A stretch of DNA of 64,000 nt from Solanum dulcamara (taxonomy: Eukaryota > Streptophyta > Magnoliopsida > Solanales > Solanaceae): assembly GCF_947179165.1 (NCBI RefSeq), contig NC_077245.1, forward strand, positions 40,231,286 through 40,295,285, given 5' to 3'. Positions 20,783-30,257 of the stretch are shown here, piece by piece. Under the pieces are notes generated by a model. That model was not told the origin of the DNA. It searched no databases and worked only from the letters and a program-made list of their open reading frames with translations. The stretch's first letter is position 1. Each line of letters begins with the position of its first letter. Made by a program: the position numbers and the translations under genes.

Positions 20783-23058
20783 TGTAACACCCCCTAAAAA
20801 CATTGTATATGATGTTCCAATTGTCGATGAAAATGATACAACTTCTGTATTTTAGGCATAACTTTTCATAGGTTGGTCCAAATTAGGTGATTCAAAATTT
20901 TGAATAACTCCAACATCATTACCTACAAGTTTCGTGGACCATATTTTACGTTACGGAGGTTTAAGTAGGTTAAATAAATTAATTATTGTAAGATAAGGTG
21001 TTTTGACAAAATAGAGTGTCTGTAGAAGAAAAATCATATCTCACTGTAAGATGCTCCAAATCGATTGATTCTTAAACTACATGAAAGCAGACTTCTAGAC
21101 TAACAATTCATAAGACAACAAATCCTAATAAGGAAGTTATCTTGTTCAAACGCAGCTCCGAAAAATAGTATTCCGTTAAAACAAGGTTCATCTCACCAAC
21201 CATGGAAAGATCTAGATCCATTTGACATCATCCATGACATCAACAGTCCTCCATTTGACATCACAATCTTCCATTAAAATTTCGGATTTTTCTTTATAAT
21301 GATTTTGATTATTGTTAGGTCCCTCCTTCACACCTATAAATACCCACCTTATTTCATCATTTTGTTCATCAAGTTGTCTCAAGAAACTCTTCTCTCTATA
21401 CACTCATTTACTCATTCTCAAAATATAATTTTTGTCTAGAACTCCTTAAGGACTATGACATGAGTGTGCACTATCATTCGGGTTACTCAGAAACTCTTCG
21501 ATTCTGAGTAACGCTTCGGATTTTAGGTATGTAAGGCTTCAATGAGAGTATTTCTTCCACTCTCATACCTAAATTATTTTGATTATATGATAAATTATGT
21601 TTATTTTTTAAAAGTTTTACTCCATGTTATGTGGGTATTTATCCATAGGTTCTTCGACCCATGTAGTCCAAAAACTCTTTAAATTAAGTCTCTTAATTTT
21701 AAGTAATATTTTCTTATGGGTAATTCTTATCTTACTTAATAACATTAATAATGGTTAAACTAATGATTATTGGTCTATTTTGATGCAACATTATTTTATA
21801 TGTATGAATTGGTGGTTTGCAAATAATTTTTCTATTTATCTCTTTAAAGGTCCTTGAAATTCATGATGGATTGTTTAAAACATGATTTTTAATTAATGGA
21901 TTTCAAAGTATTTATGCATATTTATTTACGTACATGTTTGCAAGTTGAAGTGATTTGAAATCAACTAATTTTACTATATTTTTAATGAAGTTTGACTTGA
22001 AAGCTTTGACTCCAAATAAATATTTAAGAAAACAATGTCTATAATTAAAAGGGAGTCTTATGAAATAAAAAAATAATGAAATGATATGAATGATTGATTC
22101 TTTATGCAATAAGGACAATTTTTGCATATTTGAATTACCAAATTTTTTAATAAGCTATTCCACCGAATATGATGTTTTGAATTCTCAATCTATATGCTAT
22201 GAATATTTTGAAGTATTAAACTATTCCGTGGGATTGACTTAGCACCGAATGGGGCATTGAGGTGGGATTCGGTAAGGGAATCCTAGTAGCAACCCCTTGT
22301 CTCATTAACTATGTGCCAACATAGGAGCCATTGTAAGCTTAGGCTAATGGATCCATGAAAGACCTTAAAGTTGAAGTTAAAGAAATGAATGAAGTTGACG
22401 GCATTCTACCCGGCAATTAGTCTCGCCGGCCAACGTAGAGGTTTATGTTGGATTCCATGTAATAGTTCACATTGTCTTAAATGTCGGTTATGGTCATCTT
22501 TCCACAAATGAATATTTTAAAGGATATCTTTATGATTGATTATGCATGCATTGCATTATGTTTCATATTATATAAATGTTTTAATATTTTCTCAATGTTC
22601 ATGCATGCTTACATACTTAGTACATTCAAAGTAATAATGCATACTCTTTTGCCTATATGATATCACCATGTAGGGACCAGTGCTTCTTCTCGTTCTCGTA
22701 CACGTGGCTTGTTGAGATCTCGTTTGAATACTAATTTTGGTGAGTTCCCATGTTCCGGAAACAATACTCATTTATCTTTCTAACTTATGATATGTTGAGA
22801 TCTTTAGACACTTACTATGGTATTTCTTTCTATTAAGATTGAGGGTAAGCTAGGGACTTTTCTTAGCCCCGTTAAATCTAAAAGTTAGAGGTATTGTTGG
22901 ACATATATAAGTTGAAGATTTTCTATTATGATTTCCACTTGTTTATTTATTGTCATTACCTATGAAAGGCTAAAAAAATGCTAAGAGGCTTGTTCGAGGT
23001 ACTTTTGGATTCCTCATTCGTCATGTCACATCTAGGTCCTAGGCTTTGGTCATGATAG
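20783..23058 (+). repeat. 3' LTR of element C, 2276 bp
   Basis: Starts TGTAACACCCCC and ends GGTCATGATA (final CA changed to TA). Matches 13926-16249 throughout except for a replaced block at about 21430-21495. Confidence 0.93.
21433..21483 (+). repeat. 51-bp pol-derived filler in the 3' LTR
   Basis: Identical to 19355-19405 in the RNase H region of the same element. It replaces about 110 bp present in the other LTR (about 14579-14688), and is followed by TTACTCAGAA, an inverted copy of the nearby TTCTGAGTAA. Confidence 0.95.
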
Positions 23059-23319
23059 GGGAGGTGCGGGTGGGGAGTTTGATGAAGGAGATATAGGCAG
23101 GTAGAGGGATGGGGGGGTTTGAAGAAAGAGAAAGGGGGTGGGAGGGGGTTTGAAGAAGAAAGAGGTGTGTGTGTGTGGGGGGGGGGGGTGTTAATAGTGG
23201 GTGAAGGTATATTTGTTTTATATATATATATATATATATTAGTTGGACCATTTTTTATTTAAAAAATAATTTTATGTGCCTTCATGTTTTTTTAATTTTT
23301 TTTGTCATGTCAGACATTG
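23059..23319 (+). other. G-rich tract, (TA)n and inner right part of the split element
   Basis: Strongly G-rich from 23059 to 23190 with runs of 5-11 G, then a (TA)n run at about 23219-23240. Non-coding. Several G runs could form a G-quadruplex on the plus strand. Confidence 0.7.
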
Positions 23320-23392
23320 GAGTGATATTTAATACATATAACACGAGATTAGGGGGTAAATAATTGCCCGTAAAGTTAAAGTGCTAAAGTAA
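23320..23392 (-). repeat. right arm of the split inverted-repeat element
   Basis: AGATTAGGGGGTAAATAATT...GCTAAAGTAA is the reverse complement of 12329-12375 with about two mismatches. Homology stops outward of GCTAAAGTAA, so one end is truncated or diverged. Confidence 0.65.
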
Positions 23393-23739
23393 AGTGCTAG
23401 ATGTTTGCCGTGAGCCATAATTAATTCAAACTATAATTATGTTAGCTAATTAACTAGTATATGCTTGCCTATTCACATAATTTTCCCTAAAAAGAATAAT
23501 AAATTCACTAGCTTATTTATAAGAGAAAATAAGCAAATGCATCCCCAATCTATTATCGGATTCTCAATTATACACCTATACTTCACGGGGGTCTTATTAC
23601 CCTCTTGGACTATTTTAAATGGAATTAATTTCACCTAAAAGATGAGATGGTAAAGAAAGTGTATTCACTTTCTCAAAGAGAGTGAGAAATATTTTTTTGT
23701 ATTAAAACTTTAACTTTACAAGTATTTTTCCTATTTCAT
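23393..23739. other. no gene seen
   Basis: AT-rich. A phrase near 23545-23620 (GCATCCCCAATCTATTATCG and CACGGGGGTCTTATTACCC) resembles MITE ends but no partner was found. Confidence 0.35.
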
Positions 23740-24153
23740 ATTGTGACTGGTATCATTGAAGAGTAAAGCAAACCTCAATGATACCATAAAAGTATGTCGT
23801 CACACAGTAGGACTAAAACAATCTTCATAAATGATACTATGATAGTATACAAATATATTGTGATGATTTTATGAAGGTCTCGCCGATGGATTGAAGTAAA
23901 TCTCAGTAATATCATGACAATATATAGATATATTATCATAGTATTATGAACGTCTCATCAAAGGGATGAAATAAACCTCAATGAACCATGACAGTATACT
24001 GTGATGTTATCATACAAGATCCGAGAAGTGTTATTGATTATATGAAATAGTCCTTATTGATACCATGTTAGTGTATGATATGTTGTGATGGTATCATTGG
24101 AAAATTATGAGTTCCTCCCTTGAAGAATTGTTCTTTAATCAATGATACCATGC

Positions 24154-24196
<43 letters not shown>

Positions 24197-24895
24197 GTTG
24201 TATCATTGATGAATGAGTTGGTTGTACATGGATGAACGTAGGAAACCTTAATGATACCATAACAGTATATGAATATACTGCTATGGTATCATTAATGAAT
24301 GAGTATTTTTGTGAATAAATGAATGAAGAAAATCGTAGTGCTACCACAACACTATATTCACATACCATGATGGTATCATACATATTCTGGGGCGTGTCAC
24401 TTGTTATATAAAATAATCTTTAATGATATCTTGCTAATGATATATTATGATAGTATCATTGATAAATTCTGATTTTTCCCCCTTGAAGGATTGATCATTA
24501 ATCAATGATACCATGCTATTATATCTATAATGTGTTGGTATCATTAAAGACTGAAGGACTGAAGTAGAAATAAATGATACCATGACAACATATAGATATA
24601 GTATCATGGTATCATGAAGGTGTCACTAAATGATCAATGAAACCATAACAGTATATAGATATTGTGATGGTCTCATGGAGGTATCGCTGAAGATTGAAGT
24701 AGCCATCAATGATACTACGACATTATATAAATAAATAATTATGGTATCATTATAGACTGAAGCAAACTCCAATAATACCATATCAGTATAGAGATATGTT
24801 GCGATGGTATCACGAAGGTCTCACTAAAATATTGAAGAGTATATTAATATACCATGAAATTATATAGATATACTGTGATAATATCATTACAAACT
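23740..24895. repeat. array of quasi-palindromic GATACCAT/ATGGTATC units
   Basis: About a dozen degenerate units, each an inverted pair of AATGATACCAT and ATGGTATCATT about 45-50 bp across, separated by linkers such as AAGGTCTCACTGAAG and GACTGAAGCAAAC. The best one (24248-24295) has 23-bp arms with one mismatch around a 2-bp loop. A longer period is also visible: the block ending ATCAATGATACCATGCTATT near 24131 recurs near 24497. Non-coding; not a known transposon to me. Confidence 0.85.
24155..24193. repeat. (TA)n microsatellite inside the palindrome array
   Basis: About 19 TA units at the centre of one array unit, expanding its loop. Confidence 0.95.
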
Positions 24896-24896
24896 G

Positions 24897-25433
24897 AAGA
24901 AAATGTGAAAAAACACAAATGAAAAATAAAATAAAATAAAAATAAAAAAAAAACAAAAATTTGAATGACCGAGAATTTAAAATTAAATTGTGGTAAAAAA
25001 ATAAAAAATATTATGATTTGAGGAAGAATATGAATGAAAAAGGAAGAAAAATAATAATGTATAACAAAATAACCGGGAAAAAAAGGAGAAAAGAAAAGGA
25101 AATAGAGAAATTAAAAAATAAGGAATAAAATAAAATAGAAAATGAAAAAAAAACCAATAAAGGGGGAAAAGGGGGGAAAGAGAAAAATAGAAGTGGAAAA
25201 AGAAAGAATAGAGAAAAATAAATGAATAAAGAAATAAATGAGAAAAAAGGAGTAAGCAAAATAAAAATTGACTATGAATTAGATTATGTTGTAAAAAGAA
25301 AATAAAAAATAAAATAATTTGAAAAAAAATAAATAAACAAAAATACATAGAAATAAAAAAAAAGAAACAAGAAAAAAATAAACGAATAACGAAATAAATG
25401 AGAAAAAAAGAAAAGAAGAAGAAGAAGAAGGAG
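24897..25433 (+). repeat. purine-only (A/G) low-complexity tract, loosely tandem
   Basis: About 540 bp almost free of pyrimidines on the plus strand, with recurring phrases such as AAATGAATAAAGAAATAAATG (25221) and AAACGAATAACGAAATAAATG (25379). Phe-rich frames on the other strand are by-products. The related AATTAGATT...GTAAAAAGAAAATAAA phrase occurs at 25275 and again at 37060, on the other side of Copia element E, showing that E landed inside this tract. Confidence 0.85.
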
Positions 25434-25718
25434 GGTTTTAAATCCATTGAATTAGTGGATTGTCCATATTCTCAATACATGAACTACTTACATTCACGTA
25501 TTATATTCTCTAGGTTCTATGAACCATTTTGGATATGAAGTATCTACTAATTAGGATATTTAATATAGTGACTTTTGGAGTGACTTCTCAACATATAAAT
25601 AGGTTTGTCATGTACCTTTGTAAGTGATACTTGAATAGAAGAAAACTTCTCTCCTTCATCTACATTTCTTGCCTTCTTCTCTTTATACTTATATTGTTCT
25701 TAGCTTAATTTTACAACA
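25434..25718 (+). repeat. 5' LTR of Copia E
   Basis: Aligns end to end with 36747-37031, both 285 bp. First bases GGTTTTAAATC are a mutated TGTTATAAATC; ends TTTTACAACA. TATAAATA at 25594-25601. Confidence 0.92.
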
Positions 25719-26228
25719 CATTGTGAGCACGAGACTCTAGCCAATTGAGATTGAGTTTTAGTTTTTCTTTAGCTCATGTTCTAGTTGATCTCGTTTATGG
25801 GAATTGAGAAGAAAAAATGATAACTACTACAATCAAGAATATTTTAGATCTATGCATAAAATCAGGAATATATCACTACTGGTTAAATATCTGCTCCACA
25901 AAATTTCTTAAATGGAAGAAGGTATAAAATTTTGGTAATTGAATTTGTTTAACTACAAATAAAGAATGAATAGTTCTCTGGTAAGATTGAGAGCATAAGT
26001 GAATCACATTTCTATTAATTTCTCATAAAAAATGGAGATAATTGATAGAGTATTGTTTAGATAACACTAATATTGAGGATTTTATTTTATTTTTCTTGTT
26101 ACAATTATTTATATTGTCGAAGGCATATGTTGTCAGAACTGATTATATTTTATGATTTTTTTTTAAATATTTTGAAAAACTCAAAGGGCGAGTTATGTTG
26201 TACTTCGGTCTTTTATACCATTGGTTGA

Positions 26229-26430
26229 GGGTAAGACAGTGGATTCAAGTCCCATCGCACCAAAAGGGTAAGATATCAGATTCAAGTTCTATCGCACCAA
26301 AATGGTAAGACATCAATTTGAGTTTTAATACACCATGGTAATAAGGTATTGGGTTCGAGTCCTATATAATTATGGCCAAGCCTCCTTATATAAGTAAGAC
26401 ATTGAGTTTGAGTCTCAATGCACCATAGTG
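26229..26430 (+). repeat. degenerate 37-bp minisatellite in Copia E
   Basis: Four to five units of GGTAAGACATYGGRTTCAAG followed by TCYCATCGCACCA (26229, 26266, 26303, about 26343, 26393). Confidence 0.8.
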
Positions 26431-26459
26431 ATGATACAATGGTTATTAAGGCAAAACAT

Positions 26460-27249
26460 AATATATTTTTGATGAAAAGTCATGAAATTCGTCCCAGTGA
26501 ATTTGCTCCATTCCCTGAAGAGAATGTGGTAGCAATACATGATAAGTTTGAAATTCGCCCAATTGATTTGCTCTATTCAATTGTATGAATGTAGTAGCAG
26601 TGAATAAAAAGTCTGAAAGATGACAAGTGATTGAATGTATGAATAAGGGAATGGAAAAACAAAATTATATAGTCATCATTGTGGTAATTATAAAAGGTAG
26701 AACACTGTGGTTTCTCCAAATAGTCCTTCAAAATGTGAAGATAATTTTTATTAGCATAATGGTATGAAAGGTCATTGGACCATGGTCATTGTGCGACCTA
26801 ATAATTTAATAAATTTATAAATTCTCCATCAAAAAAAAGAAAGATAAAGTGGTGGTACACTTGACCTTTCAAAGTGATGTTGAGATGGGTCATGCAAAAC
26901 CAATAAATTTTAAAGGCATGACAATGAATTTATAATGCAAATTTATGAAGCATATACAAACGATTACTCCATTCCTTGAATAGAATGTAACTTGTGATAA
27001 ACATCATGAATGCTTGACCATTCTAAAGGTGATTGGGTGAAGGTGTGATAAAATTATTATGGGTTGAATATATGTCACAACTCACCTCTACGTGAGGTTC
27101 GAGAAAAATAAAGAGATTTTATTTTTCCATAAATGGTCATTGGTTGTGTACCTATGGTACGATAAAAGTGAAGCAAGATACATGTCTGGTTTGTAATAAT
27201 TTTGACCATGATAATAATAATATAATTTTCTCCTTAGAGGAGATGTTCA
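26460..27249 (+). pseudogene. gag remnant of Copia E (5' of solo LTR F)
   Basis: A plus-strand frame from about 26475 reads SHEIRPSEFAPFPEENVVAI, resembling the region before the zinc knuckle of Copia Gag in this lineage. Around 26745-26790 a GMKGHW-like peptide can be read in a shifted frame where the knuckle is expected, without its Cys residues in frame. No long open frame survives. The assignment depends on position between the 5' LTR and the integrase of E and on these two short matches, so the boundaries are approximate. Confidence 0.5.
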
Positions 27250-29475
27250 TGTCACAACCCAAGCCTATGGCCTAGAGACGTGACACAGCGATCGGGATTA
27301 TGAGGGATCCCAACAAAAGCCATCTTAGCATACATAAGGTAAAAGAAATATATAAAAAAGATAAGCGGAAGTATCAACTCAACATAGAAGTCAAATACAA
27401 TAAACTTCAACATAGGTCCAAAATGGACTACATCACTTCTTGTGTCTAATCATGCCTCTATTCTAGATTTTGATGGGGGCTTAGTACAAGATCCTAGCTA
27501 ACCCAAAACATAAGAGAAATTTAAAGTAGCAATGTGTAGAAAAGGTTATGTCCCCGATGAATGAGGACTCACCAACATTTAAAAGCTTAAACAACTCTAG
27601 CCACGAATAGGATGATCGTCGTCCGCTCCTACATTATAAGACAACGTAGACAAAATATGCGTTAGTAAATAGAAGGTACTAAGTATGTGAGATATGCATG
27701 AACAAGTAAAGGAAAATGAGCAATATGACATAAGATGCATTACCAACATAATGAACATGAATGAGGCTTAAAAGCATGTCAAAACATAATAAAACTTATG
27801 GTCAATGCATCAAAACTTCATAGTAAATCTTGTATGTTTGCATTCAACTTGTGTGGGATAAGACATTTAACTGACATATTAAGACCGTGCGAGCTATAAA
27901 ATGGAATTCTATATAACTCCCACATCGAGAAGAGAGAGGCTACTTGCCAAGATAAACTCTGTGAGAAACAACTTTACCTAAATAACTATATATGGATCCA
28001 CTAGCTAGGCCATGAAGACAACCTACGTGGGCAACATAGTTTGGGACTTTAGGTTCCTACTAGGATTCCCTTGGATAATTTACTATGTTACCGGATCGAA
28101 CCCCACCTAGAAGTCCTCTTAATGCTTAGTCAATATTCCAATAGAATCCATTAAAACTTGATAATAAACATTATAGGGAAAAATAGTCTTACACCCTAGA
28201 AAATTCCGTGTTACTAAGGCTACTGATGGCTTAATGTGAGTTCGAGGAGGAGAAAATATTAGGAGTATAAAGAATAAAATTCTACCGTATTAGTATGAGG
28301 ATAGCATGAGTATAATATTTGGAGTTCATACAATATGATTGGAATGGTATGTTAAAAGATATACAATGTTTCTAAGTTATGTTTTTAGGCGATCTAATTC
28401 GGAGAGATCATAACATCATCACGATTCGGTAATTTGGAAAATGTCATAAAATAAAAGTTGTAGATAATTGAATTATCTTTCTAATCGTAGGTTGTGGTAA
28501 TTTATTCAATATAAGTATCAAAAGATATGACTATTTTACGGAACAAAGGTGTTGACTGCATTTAGAGAGCCTAACACGTGGTGGACACGTGGCCGGACCA
28601 CTCCACCACCCTTTATCACTATAAGTAGCTCAAAAACATGTCATAAGCAGAATAATAATTATTATATTCTATGATTTTATGCATTGGACTATTCACGAGC
28701 TAATGGACTGTTATATTCCGTATTTTCATACGTCGAGTCAGTCTCAAGAGAATTGACTCAAGTTAAAGACAGGATCATCTTTCGATACGAGGTAGAAATC
28801 TTTAATTACTAATTCTAATTAAAGGATATTAGTTGATATTATGAATTAATTAACCATGGTTGGATTATTAAGTGGGAATTTGAGATTAATTAAGATGAAT
28901 TAAGTTAATTAGTGGAATAAAAAGTGGTCCCCCACTACCACATGGCCAATTCCTATTGGCCCATATTTTTGTAAGGGACAATTAGGCCTCTTGGGCAGCC
29001 ACTTGGTCTCCTTATTAACAAAAATCCGCAGCCACTTCTTTTCCAACTCTCGAGAGCTCTCTAAGAAGGAAGAACTCTCTTCTTCAATAAATAAAGATAG
29101 AGAGAAGCAACGAAAGTGTAGAGAAAGAGAGAGGCGGACAAGCTAGAGAGTGAGAAAGAAATTGAGGGGTTAAGTGTGGTTATTATTCAAGGTCATGGAA
29201 GCAAGGATGGATCCATTAGAGAAGCAAATAGTAGTTGCAGGTGTTTGAACCCTGCACTATGATCGGTGTCTACGAGTCGTAGACTTTTTATGAGTCGTCA
29301 AATGACTTGTAGACCCACACACTTCCTTTATCAAATCTTCCATCCTCAGCTTCACTACTATGAGTCGTGACTCATAATGCTATCTATGAGTTGTAGATTG
29401 ACTCGCAGACCTGGGGTCAATTCTTTTTTCTTGATATTTTCTTCAGTCTAACCTTCCTACATTTGGGGTCTTACA
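27250..29475 (-). repeat. solo LTR F (gypsy), 2226 bp
   Basis: Plus strand opens TGTCACAACCCAAGCC and closes GGGGTCTTACA, so the LTR is minus-strand (TGTAAGACCCC...). The opening matches the end of the LTRs of A and C, including the terminal inverted repeat around CCTATGGCCTAG. It is flanked by GTTCA (27245-27249) and CTTCA (29476-29480), a target duplication with one change. No internal sequence is present, so it arose by LTR-LTR recombination. A CTACGAGTCGTAG palindrome group is at 29265-29425. Confidence 0.85.
29265..29425. repeat. GAGTCGTAG-type palindromes in solo LTR F
   Basis: CTACGAGTCGTAG at 29270-29282 and a TATGAGTCGTGACTCATA dyad at about 29360-29377, plus half-copies TATGAGTCGTC, GACTTGTAGAC, CTATGAGTTGTAG and GACTCGCAGAC. 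Confidence 0.8.
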
Positions 29476-30257
29476 CTTCACCATATGGATGTGTTATGAG
29501 ATGGTACACAAAATTAATTGTGAGCTTCAAAAGACCTATGTGTTACTATCAGAGGAATTATATTGGGGTTGTAGTAAGTCTCAAAATAAACTTTTTAAGT
29601 CCGCAATTGAAAAATTATTATAATTGAGACTATAAATCATAAGAAGATTTAATATCTTATGATTACTATAATTGAAGTGGGTTAGAAATATTTTTTTAAA
29701 AGATTACCCATCTTTTCCTCTTGTTTGTTGTATACAAACGTGGGCATGATGATGAAATTACATGCAAAAGTAAACTAGAAGTTAACTGTAATAAATATTG
29801 GTTGGAATAACCTGTTGGCCATTCTGGTTCAAATGTGATGCAAAAGTAATTGAGAATTCACGGGGTTATATGATTAAAAAAATAAAAGATTCTTCAAAAA
29901 TTCTCTTATGTTGCTTGTTCTCGTGATAAAATGATCATTGTATCATTGTACCAGCTAAGATGGAGATTGTATTCAATGAGATTTTAGAACTTATAAAAAG
30001 GTGAATATGGGCCCGTTCACCTACCATGTGGACCGTTAGAAAGCATTTATGGGATGGTCACATCTGCTTTGTTGTCAACTTACAAATTAGCTTTCGCAAG
30101 GTTGTTTGCTTGAATTATTAAATTAAGAGCACAGTTCCAAACTATGAAATTATGTTGATAATCCTGGTTGTCTTAGCAGAAATTGTATGCCTCTAATTAT
30201 AGCTAAATCATGGGCATAAGAATGAAACTCCCAAATAAGATTGGTATGAGATGTCAA
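29476..30257 (+). pseudogene. GAG-pre-integrase and integrase start of Copia E
   Basis: Broken plus-strand frames follow a Copia integrase: WPFWFKCDAKVIENSRGYM (29815-29870), a Cys-containing stretch near 29905, then PVHLPCGPL (about 30015) where the family has GPIHPPCGPFRYF, LLSTYKLAFARLFA with IIKLRAQF (about 30070-30145). The zinc-binding and core segments are recognisable in order but interrupted by many stops and shifts. The gene is cut at 30257 by element D and resumes at 34398. Confidence 0.7.

Larger units (their letters stand above)
12775..23058 (+). mobile_element. Ty3/gypsy chromovirus tandem block C'-C
   Basis: Order on the plus strand: 3' end of an internal region (C', 12775-13925), LTR (13926-16249), complete-length internal region (C, 16250-20782), LTR (20783-23058). 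The LTR in the middle serves as 3' LTR of C' and 5' LTR of C, so this is the remains of an LTR-int-LTR-int-LTR tandem whose left part is missing. Both internal regions end in the same purine tract followed by TGTAACACCCCC. The chromodomain-like C-terminus in C' puts it in the Tekay/Del-like chromoviruses (inference). Confidence 0.85.

Noticed and set aside
23740..24895. Possible CRISPR-like array
   Set aside because: Units are degenerate palindromes with variable spacing, in plant nuclear DNA, with no cas genes.
24983..25447. 154-codon Phe-rich frame, minus strand
   Set aside because: Translation of a purine-only tract; low complexity, no domain.
26343..26370. GGGTTCGAGTCC resembling a tRNA B box
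   Set aside because: It is one unit of the Copia minisatellite; no A box and no cloverleaf around it.
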